Part shown: positions 1 through 7,918 of the stretch, in pieces | How positions within the stretch are numbered: the stretch's first letter is position 1 | Layout of the letters: the number at the start of each line of letters is the position of its first letter | NCBI GenBank assembly: GCA_051880615.1 | Contig: JBJEOH010000059.1 | Location: 1-64,000 of the forward strand | Direction: 5' to 3' | Source of the DNA: UBA7067 sp051880615 | GTDB lineage: Bacteria > Bacillota > Clostridia > Oscillospirales > Acutalibacteraceae | Length of the DNA stretch: 64,000 bases | Translations under genes and position numbers: made by a program | Notes under the pieces: model-generated | What the model saw: the letters and a program-made list of their open reading frames with translations, nothing else | The model's database searches: none | Told to the model about the DNA's origin: nothing

Positions 1-3000
1 ATTTCTACTCACGCACCTCATGCGAGGTGCGACTGACTCACACCTTGGTCATCTGTCGCATTGTGGATTTCTACTCACGCACCTCATGCGAGGTGCGACA
101 AAGGCGCAAGGAAATTATTAACGATATTACCAAATTTCTACTCACGCACCTCATGCGAGGTGCGACGTGTTGACATTTGATACTTGTATGTATCGATGAA
201 TTTCTACTCACGCACCTCATGCGAGGTGCGACTCAAACCGCTTGTATCTCGGGCAGGTGGTTTGACAATTTCTACTCACGCACCTCATGCGAGGTGCGAC
301 ATCTTCGGATGTGCGCTATTTTTATACCTTTTTAGATTTCTACTCACGCACCTCATGCGAGGTGCGACGCGTTTGCGATTCTCAACACATCGCTTGCTTT
401 AAATTTCTACTCACGCACCTCATGCGAGGTGCGACCTTCCTGCGCATAACCGTAATCGCTTAAAAAATTATTTCTACTCACGCACCTCATGCGAGGTGCG
501 ACTTATGCAAAATATCTAATCAAGCGGCATCAATCAATTTCTACTCACGCACCTCATGCGAGGTGCGACAGAATGAAATTACTCACACTCTCGCTGTCAA
601 ACTTTATTTCTACTCACGCACCTCATGCGAGGTGCGACATCTTTATTTTCCTGTTCTTTCGCATCATCGACATTTCTACTCACGCACCTCATGCGAGGTG
701 CGACATGAAGGCTATGTAGTTGAAATTGTATGATTAAAATTTCTACTCACGCACCTCATGCGAGGTGCGACCTCGTACTGCTTCACAACCATATTCATAT
801 TCATATTATTTCTACTCACGCACCTCATGCGAGGTGCGACAGCACTGTTATCAACACCGAATCTGAGCTCAGAAATTTCTACTCACGCACCTCATGCGAG
901 GTGCGACGATTGCTCGGTTGATTATTTAGTTGGTCGAAGCATTTCTACTCACGCACCTCATGCGAGGTGCGACGATATTCCCGAGCCTAAGCCGATTGAG
1001 ATTAATATTTCTACTCACGCACCTCATGCGAGGTGCGACATATTCAATAATGTCAAACAGTTCGCCCGTTGAATTTCTACTCACGCACCTCATGCGAGGT
1101 GCGACTTAAGTTTCTTATTCTCTGTTTCGAGCTTTTTAATTTCTACTCACGCACCTCATGCGAGGTGCGACCGCACGGACGATAGACAAAGACAAGCCTG
1201 AGGTTGAATTTCTACTCACGCACCTCATGCGAGGTGCGACGTCGGCGAATGGGTTGTACTGCCGTTTGAGGTTATTTCTACTCACGCACCTCATGCGAGG
1301 TGCGACTATCCGAACGTTTGTGCGGTATTACATGTGTACAATTTCTACTCACGCACCTCATGCGAGGTGCGACTTTAATTGACATCACACGTCCTTATGC
1401 ATTACAAGATTTCTACTCACGCACCTCATGCGAGGTGCGACCCAAGGCACTCTGCCTTTGTCGCTCACAACATACATTTCTACTCACGCACCTCATGCGA
1501 GGTGCGACGCTCGCAGCGGCGCTGAGCGACACCGTTTTTTCATTTCTACTCACGCACCTCATGCGAGGTGCGACGGCACACCCATTCTGCTGAGATTTTC
1601 CAAAATTATTTCTACTCACGCACCTCATGCGAGGTGCGACCAAACCGCTTGTATCTCGGGCAGGTGGTTTGACAATTTCTACTCACGCACCTCATGCGAG
1701 GTGCGACCTGCCGACTGTCCGTATGAGCCAGATGAGCTTATCATTTCTACTCACGCACCTCATGCGAGGTGCGACAACAGCGGTAATCGCAACAGCGGTG
1801 ATTGGAACATTTCTACTCACGCACCTCATGCGAGGTGCGACTTGTAAAAAATACTCTCTTCCTGATTTCGTGCAATTTCTACTCACGCACCTCATGCGAG
1901 GTGCGACGCGTGTTTCCGTTTTTTTATAAAACAAATTCGCAATTTCTACTCACGCACCTCATGCGAGGTGCGACCGACAAAACAATCGCGGTCAACGATT
2001 GCAATATATTTCTACTCACGCACCTCATGCGAGGTGCGACCATATGCGTATTTGTCAATAAAAAATACGCACAAAATTTCTACTCACGCACCTCATGCGA
2101 GGTGCGACTATACACCTTCCTCAAACGCCTCTTTTATGCGATTATTTCTACTCACGCACCTCATGCGAGGTGCGACAGTGAGTCCGATAAAATAGTTCCC
2201 GTCGATTGAGATTTCTACTCACGCACCTCATGCGAGGTGCGACCGCTGTTTGCGTTGAGCATTGACTGCAATTTGTTATTTCTACTCACGCACCTCATGC
2301 GAGGTGCGACTTAAGGGATATGGGCAACTGCAAGAATACAGCGATTTCTACTCACGCACCTCATGCGAGGTGCGACCACTGGCAGCGGCGTTGAGTGGCA
2401 CCGTTTTTTCATTTCTACTCACGCACCTCATGCGAGGTGCGACAAATTCCGCCGAAGAAATCACAAATACCTTGCCATTTCTACTCACGCACCTCATGCG
2501 AGGTGCGACTTACGACTGGCTTGTGACAGGCGAAGGAGAACAATTTCTACTCACGCACCTCATGCGAGGTGCGACCGGTATCTGATAATAGCCTTTTGCA
2601 CGCTGCGTATTTCTACTCACGCACCTCATGCGAGGTGCGACGAAGATAACGGTTGACGGACATACATTTGATAGCATTTCTACTCACGCACCTCATGCGA
2701 GGTGCGACTTCGGTTCTGTAAGTCTTGTTTCAAGAATTTCATTTCTACTCACGCACCTCATGCGAGGTGCGACATTTTGTGGAAGCAAAGCAAAGATTGA
2801 GGATATATTTCTACTCACGCACCTCATGCGAGGTGCGACGTCCTTAATAATTCCGTTGACCTGCGGCTCAAAATTTCTACTCACGCACCTCATGCGAGGT
2901 GCGACGTCAACATTTTGCGAAAAATCGACACACTGAACCATTTCTACTCACGCACCTCATGCGAGGTGCGACACAGAATATATAACGGCAATAAAATCGG

Positions 3001-4520
3001 ACTGACAATTTCTACTCACGCACCTCATGCGAGGTGCGACAAAATTTTTTGAGGTTGCATTACTGTTGCATTACTATTTCTACTCACGCACCTCATGCGA
3101 GGTGCGACGGAATACCAAAATGCACCGAATCGAAATATTGCATTTCTACTCACGCACCTCATGCGAGGTGCGACGCTGAGTACGGTGTTACGGTCGGCTT
3201 TTGAACTTTTCATTTCTACTCACGCACCTCATGCGAGGTGCGACTGCGGTTTTTCGACCCCTTCATCATATTTCAACGATTTCTACTCACGCACCTCATG
3301 CGAGGTGCGACTATGCGATTAAATATAAATATAAAAAAATAGAATTTCTACTCACGCACCTCATGCGAGGTGCGACCCGAGTGGGAATGGTACAAAAATT
3401 CTAACGTAATTTCTACTCACGCACCTCATGCGAGGTGCGACTGTAGTTTTTGAATACCTGCCGTTCCAGTGGTGCATTTCTACTCACGCACCTCATGCGA
3501 GGTGCGACAGTGGGAGGAGATTAAGGAGGAGAGCAAAAATGCATTTCTACTCACGCACCTCATGCGAGGTGCGACAAGGACGGAAAAAGCACTAAGCACA
3601 AAAAAGCCATTTCTACTCACGCACCTCATGCGAGGTGCGACCTCCGCCTCTTTGCGTTCTTCGTCAATGCACTTTTCATTTCTACTCACGCACCTCATGC
3701 GAGGTGCGACACGACTGCGGCGAAAAACTCTCAGAGCAAACCGATTTCTACTCACGCACCTCATGCGAGGTGCGACAAGTTGAGGCGTTAAAATCAGATG
3801 TAACACAGAACATTTCTACTCACGCACCTCATGCGAGGTGCGACCGGTATGCAGATTGGCAAGCAGCTTGCGCAAACAAATTTCTACTCACGCACCTCAT
3901 GCGAGGTGCGACTTAATAAAAACGGTGACTTGCTTGACACGATAAACATTTCTACTCACGCACCTCATGCGAGGTGCGACAAGATGCACAGGGGCAAGTT
4001 GAGAAACAGTTCAAATTTCTACTCACGCACCTCATGCGAGGTGCGACTACAAAATTCATAAACGCTGTTCTGTACTCTTTCATTTCTACTCACGCACCTC
4101 ATGCGAGGTGCGACAGAAAGTAAAATCACAGGAGGTGAATCTTTTTCTGATTTCTACTCACGCACCTCATGCGAGGTGCGACTCTCGAACATATCAAGAG
4201 TAACAACTGTAGTTTCATTTCTACTCACGCACCTCATGCGAGGTGCGACGTCAGGTAATAAAATGTTTAATATCTCAATCGGCATTTCTACTCACGCACC
4301 TCATGCGAGGTGCGACGCATTAACGGAATACTCAAATTCCGTAATCTCCAATTTCTACTCACGCACCTCATGCGAGGTGCGACGGACGAGTGGTTGGACG
4401 AATATTTACAACGAGTAATTTCTACTCACGCACCTCATGCGAGGTGCGACACTTTACAGATGTTAATGAGCTTGCTAAATGGCTTAAATTTCTACTCACG
4501 CACCTCATGCGAGGTGCGAC
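1..4520 (-). CRISPR. Type I-C CRISPR array, 68 repeats and 67 spacers, open at left edge
   Basis: I counted 68 copies of one 33-nt repeat, the first at 1-33 and the last at 4488-4520, with spacers of about 32-37 nt (average period 67 nt). I saw no mismatched repeat. Read on the minus strand, the repeat begins GTCG and holds a perfect stem CGCACCTC/GAGGTGCG around a GCAT loop. It ends in TGAGTAGAAAT, which matches the 11-nt 5' handle left by Cas5c in type I-C systems. The leader is therefore at the right, beside cas2, and the oldest spacers are at the left. No degenerate terminal repeat is seen, so the array probably continues beyond base 1. Long reading frames through the array, with peptides such as STHAPHARCD, are artefacts of the repeat. 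Confidence 0.99.
233..267 (-). repeat. Spacer duplicated at 1641-1674
   Basis: This 35-nt spacer is identical to the 34-nt spacer at 1641-1674 except for one extra base at 233. The two copies lie 21 repeat units apart. They share the boundary next to the crRNA 5' handle (the PAM side in type I systems) and differ only at the far end. This fits two separate captures of one protospacer better than duplication of a block of the array, because the neighbouring spacers differ. Confidence 0.9.
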
Positions 4521-4673
4521 AGCAAAATATTGTACTTCTTTACTATCGCACCACAATATGAGGTGGACAAATTATCTAACAACAGTTTAAGAAAAAGATT
4601 TCTGGAAAAAAAATCACTGTTTTGCAGGCGAACATATTAGGTTTTTCAAATTAATGAGCGTTCGCCTATTCTA
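4521..4673 (-). promoter_or_regulatory. CRISPR leader region
   Basis: This 153-nt AT-rich stretch lies between cas2 and the first (leader-proximal) repeat, where a type I-C leader is expected; the array would be transcribed from here on the minus strand. It contains an inverted repeat with 8-bp arms AGGCGAAC (4626-4633) and GTTCGCCT (4660-4667), which could be a cas2 terminator or a leader protein site. It also contains a diverged repeat-like element at 4536-4568. No convincing -35/-10 pair was identified. Confidence 0.75.
4536..4568 (-). repeat. Diverged repeat-like element inside the leader
   Basis: This 33-nt stretch resembles the CRISPR repeat. With one small insertion and one deletion, about 25 of 34 aligned positions agree, including CGCACC, the GAGGTG arm and the terminal GAC. 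It starts only 15 nt from the last true repeat, less than half a spacer. It may be a decayed repeat or a leader motif recognised by the Cas1-Cas2 integrase; which one is inference. Confidence 0.5.
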
Positions 4674-4964
4674 TCAAATTATTAAAACGCCCTCCGGATT
4701 ATAAGTAGGCTTACTGCCTATGTGTTCAACTTTTCTTTCCCAGTTATTCCCAAGATAATAAAAACGCAAACTGTCATTGTTTTTATCAATAATGTCGACA
4801 AGTCTTTCCTTTAATTTTAAAAAAGTTGAATAATCAAGATTAGCTTCAAAAACAGAATTTTGGACACGCTGAGCATGATTCTGACATTCTTTGGCAACCC
4901 TGCGCAGTCTTTTCTTTCCGGCTGCATCTGTCGTCGAAACATCGTAGCTGATGATAACCATCAT
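4674..4964 (-). CDS. cas2: CRISPR-associated endoribonuclease Cas2 (type I-C)
   Basis: Cas2 dimerises and joins two Cas1 dimers to form the integrase that inserts new spacers at the leader-repeat junction. The protein is 96 aa, normal for the family. It opens with the ferredoxin-like first strand MMVIISYDVST, whose Asp is the conserved acidic residue, followed by the basic helix KKRLRRVAKEC. I chose the ATG at 4964 because AGGAG lies 9 nt upstream; a TTG three codons earlier touches that site. It is the last gene of the cas operon, next to the leader, and follows cas1 after about 30 nt. Confidence 0.96.
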   Translation of the reverse strand: MMVIISYDVSTTDAAGKKRLRRVAKECQNHAQRVQNSVFEANLDYSTFLKLKERLVDIIDKNNDSLRFYYLGNNWERKVEHIGSKPTYNPEGVLII

Positions 4965-4994
4965 TTTTAGCAACTCCTAAATTGATAAAATAAC

Positions 4995-6017
4995 CTACTT
5001 AATCAAAAAGCACGGGTACTCATCCAAATCTCCTCTTACATATTTTGCAAGCAAGTTACTTTGCACATACGGTATTAATCCAAAAGGTATCTTTTGCTTT
5101 AGATAAGGATGCACATAATCAGTTCGTTTTTTCTCTTGCCAGCGTGTCAGCACCTTTTTTCTTCCCTCGTCATTCAGCCATATTGCTCCCGAAATCTGTT
5201 TTTGAAAATCCTTTTCACCTACTATTTGCAGATTTATCAAGGTCAACACAAACCGTTCAACAAGACATCGAGCTTCTTCAACCAAATCGCAAGCAAGCGA
5301 GTTTCTGCCGCTTCTCAGTGCATGATAAAATCCGATATAACTATCAAGACCTACCGTTTCAAGTGCAGCAGCAAATTCATTTGTAAACAATGTATACACA
5401 AACGACAGAAGAGCATTTACGGGATCGAGCGGTGGTCTTTTGCTTCTGTATGCAAATGAAAAAGGAACTTTTGTGTTCGTAATAAGCTTGTCAAAAATCG
5501 AAAAATAATTTTTCGCGCAGTTACCCTCAATGCCCAAAACTGTTTCTATACAATCAGTGCAATACACATCTTCAATGCCTTTGGTAAGCTTGTCAAGCAC
5601 ATCCTTTATCTGCTCATCATTTCTTAAAAAAGCATTATCGTGCAGAGTTCTTTTTATAACTTGCTTTGAGTTACAAAGCTTTGTTGCAACAGTATTCTTT
5701 GCTAAATAAATTCCGTTTTCACGAAACTTGTCAATTTGCGCAACTCTCAGAAACACATTTCCCTTCGTTTCACCGCAAACCTTAGCAAGAAATTTGCCGC
5801 TTGGCGCAACAAAGTTGATGGGTATTGTTTTACTCACACATTTACCCATAAGCGCAGGAGAACAGCCGAGATAATTGAAACAGACTATGTTTTCTATATT
5901 ATCAAAGGGAATACGAAACCTGATTTCATCCTCAATTTTGCAGACAAGATTCTCTCCGTCAAGGCTGAGATATGCAAGCTCATTTGTAATATATAGCGTA
6001 TTTAACAGCTTTCTCAT
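4995..6017 (-). CDS. cas1: CRISPR-associated endonuclease/integrase Cas1 (type I-C)
   Basis: Cas1 is the metal-dependent integrase subunit of spacer acquisition. The chosen start gives 340 aa beginning MRKLLNTLYITNELAYLSLDGE, which matches the usual I-C Cas1 N-terminus. The expected metal ligands are visible: Glu in VLGIEGNCAKNYF, His in YIGFYHALR and Asp in LACDLVEEAR. The ATG at 6017 overlaps the cas4 stop as ATGA, so translation is probably coupled. An in-frame ATG nine codons upstream lies inside cas4 and adds a tail not usual for the family. The N-terminal beta domain and the alpha-helical catalytic domain are both complete. Confidence 0.97.
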   Translation of the reverse strand: MRKLLNTLYITNELAYLSLDGENLVCKIEDEIRFRIPFDNIENIVCFNYLGCSPALMGKCVSKTIPINFVAPSGKFLAKVCGETKGNVFLRVAQIDKFRENGIYLAKNTVATKLCNSKQVIKRTLHDNAFLRNDEQIKDVLDKLTKGIEDVYCTDCIETVLGIEGNCAKNYFSIFDKLITNTKVPFSFAYRSKRPPLDPVNALLSFVYTLFTNEFAAALETVGLDSYIGFYHALRSGRNSLACDLVEEARCLVERFVLTLINLQIVGEKDFQKQISGAIWLNDEGRKKVLTRWQEKKRTDYVHPYLKQKIPFGLIPYVQSNLLAKYVRGDLDEYPCFLIK

Positions 6018-6685
6018 AGTTGGGGCAATGACTCCTTTTCGCAAAAATCGTCAGACATAATTTCTTCTATCCTGCCTCTTACTCCGTTTTTAATTTTAAG
6101 AGACGGAATACAAATATCTTTCAATGAACAGCCGTTGCATTTCTTACTTTTCTGAACAGCGGGAATTTTTCCAATGCTTAAATATTCTCGCATTTGCTTA
6201 AGAGTAGTCTTTAAGGTCGTATCATACTCCTCAAAATTCTCATTAAGCGGCAGCCTTACTCTCTTCTTCACATCAGCATAATACAGAACACCGTCACAAT
6301 CACAGTTAAAAACATAATCAACACATATCTTCTGTGCAAACACCTGCATTAAGTCCTCAAAGTTGTATTCCTTGTTTTTAGGCTTTGTCGGTTTATATTC
6401 TACAATGCAATGTTTATTGCCTTTCAAGCTGCTGATTTCGATACAATCTGTTACACCGTATAGATTATATTCAGGCTTATCATTGTATACCGAAACAGAA
6501 GTATAGCAGTTTTTACCTGATGCAGAATGGCTGCTCTTTGTATCGTGAACGCGATTATGAATAATATTTGCCTTAGTTACAAAGAAGTTTTCGGCCCACG
6601 CACAGTCAATTTCCATAAGCCCCCAACGGTGGGGGCAATATAGAAAATGCTGAATTGAGCGTATAGAAATATCCTCACTAATCAT
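6014..6685 (-). CDS. cas4: CRISPR-associated exonuclease Cas4
   Basis: Cas4 is a RecB-like iron-sulfur nuclease that trims prespacers and helps select the PAM and orientation during adaptation. The 223-aa protein has the RecB-type core: GVTDCIEI near residue 78, IVEYKPTKPK about 17 residues later, and QVFAQKIC. The cysteines for an Fe-S cluster are at the N-terminus (FLYCPHRW) and near the C-terminus (KKCNGCSLKDIC). Its ATG overlaps the cas7 stop (ATGA) and its stop overlaps the cas1 start in the same way, so cas7, cas4 and cas1 are translationally linked. Confidence 0.96.
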   Translation of the reverse strand: MISEDISIRSIQHFLYCPHRWGLMEIDCAWAENFFVTKANIIHNRVHDTKSSHSASGKNCYTSVSVYNDKPEYNLYGVTDCIEISSLKGNKHCIVEYKPTKPKNKEYNFEDLMQVFAQKICVDYVFNCDCDGVLYYADVKKRVRLPLNENFEEYDTTLKTTLKQMREYLSIGKIPAVQKSKKCNGCSLKDICIPSLKIKNGVRGRIEEIMSDDFCEKESLPQL

Positions 6686-7536
6686 ATTTTACTGATTAGC
6701 TCTACACCGTCGGGCAGGTTTTCATTGACTACAATTTCATAGTCAGTGAATTTTCTTGGCGGAGCATCATTCGACTGCTCAACAGAAATTTTATCAAAAA
6801 GAATATGTGACGGACAGTTTCCAAGAACATTATCATGCTTGAATACATATAGCTTACGCATACACATTTTGCCCCTTGCGGCACTGTGATCGTTTTCAAA
6901 CATATTTATAATAGCCGTCCACAAAAGCTCAATATCATCCTCGGAAATTCCTGTCTTGTTTGCGAGATTAGCTGAAACATAGCCCTCTGCTCTGTAAAGC
7001 GCATAAGGAATTATGCTTTTCCTGCCCATTTCAGTTTCGCCTGTTTGCTGACGATCTTCAGTTGTGCGTGCCTGACGGGTAATTGTTACATCCTGAATAT
7101 TTATTGGCGAAATGCTCCTTGCAAAGTTAATCTGAACCGGTCCTCTTACGATACCGCAAGGGTCGTCACCTGTAGACATAACAGCGCCGAATACTCTTAC
7201 ATCAAAGTAATTTTCGCACATATATTCACATGCTGTCCTGACATCTTCTGGCTTTTTCCCTTTTTGCTTATGCTCTAAATGTTTAGCGTCGTAGGCAGCA
7301 CTGAATTTTGTATTGAGCGCTCTGTCAGGTTTTATTAGTATGTTATATCCTTCCTTTCCCGCTTTGGAAAGCTCAACATAATTTCTGATCTTACGCTTTA
7401 AACAAACATCTGTTATGTAGCCGAGTCCTGTTTCAGGGTCTACTCTTGGTGTGTTGCCTGCATCTGGGTCACCGTTAGGATTTCCGTTTTCAACATCAAA
7501 AAGCATTACAAAGTCATATCTGTTATTAATAGCCAT
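6682..7536 (-). CDS. cas7c: Type I-C Cascade backbone protein Cas7 (Csd2)
   Basis: Cas7 forms the helical backbone of the I-C effector complex along the crRNA. The 284-aa protein starts MAINNRYDFVMLFDVENGNPNGDPD, the typical Csd2 opening with its NPNGDPDAGN motif, and contains the conserved RxxARTTEDRQQTGETEMGRK region near the middle. I chose the ATG at 7536 because AGGAGG lies 9 nt upstream and the ATG follows the cas8c stop by a single base; the frame is open 13 codons further up without a better site. Length fits the family. Confidence 0.97.
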   Translation of the reverse strand: MAINNRYDFVMLFDVENGNPNGDPDAGNTPRVDPETGLGYITDVCLKRKIRNYVELSKAGKEGYNILIKPDRALNTKFSAAYDAKHLEHKQKGKKPEDVRTACEYMCENYFDVRVFGAVMSTGDDPCGIVRGPVQINFARSISPINIQDVTITRQARTTEDRQQTGETEMGRKSIIPYALYRAEGYVSANLANKTGISEDDIELLWTAIINMFENDHSAARGKMCMRKLYVFKHDNVLGNCPSHILFDKISVEQSNDAPPRKFTDYEIVVNENLPDGVELISKI

Positions 7537-7537
7537 A

Positions 7538-7918
7538 TTAGTTTTCCTCCTGATTCGTATTATTTTTATCTGCATCTTTTACAAAAAAGCTCTGATACTG
7601 CTGATAGTAGCCGATTATGAATTTTCCCTGCTCAGCCAATGGTAGCATTTCAGGAAATTCACCGTTGATGTTGTCTACAATTTCCTGTATCAGCTTATTG
7701 AAATAAACAGGTCTGTCAACCTTTTTAAGATGATTCTGCGCCAGATTAATAAGCTTTGGGAAAATGATAGCCGGCTTTGACGACGCTGATGAAAAATAAG
7801 CGTCCCTGATTGTTCTGTTCAGCGAGTTGCCCGAAGCCTCCTGCTGGAGCTTTTCAAGTGCTGCAAAAAGTCTGCCGCACAGATAAGCCTGATTTTTGTT
7901 TTGTGTGTCCAATGACAA
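7538..7918 (-). CDS. cas11c: Internally translated small subunit Cas11c
   Basis: Type I-C effectors are known to contain a small subunit, Cas11c, translated from an in-frame internal start in cas8c. Here a strong AAGGAGG (7927-7933) stands 8 nt before a TTG at 7918, codon 489 of cas8c. The product would be 126 aa, beginning MSLDTQNKNQAYLCGRLFAA and ending at the cas8c stop. The size and the position before the AYLCGRLFAALEK helix fit known Cas11c proteins. It would line the belly of Cascade and help hold the displaced DNA strand. The site is seen directly; expression is inferred. Confidence 0.85.
   Translation of the reverse strand: MSLDTQNKNQAYLCGRLFAALEKLQQEASGNSLNRTIRDAYFSSASSKPAIIFPKLINLAQNHLKKVDRPVYFNKLIQEIVDNINGEFPEMLPLAEQGKFIIGYYQQYQSFFVKDADKNNTNQEEN

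Noticed and set aside
184..4590. Many long reading frames on both strands through the first 4.5 kb
   Set aside because: They all repeat peptides such as STHAPHARCD, LLTHLMRGAT or VAPRMRCVSRN, which are translations of the CRISPR repeat in different frames. They are not genes.
5045..5459. Plus-strand reading frames of 113 and 116 codons opposite cas1
   Set aside because: They lie wholly inside cas1, lack ribosome binding sites and show no family features.
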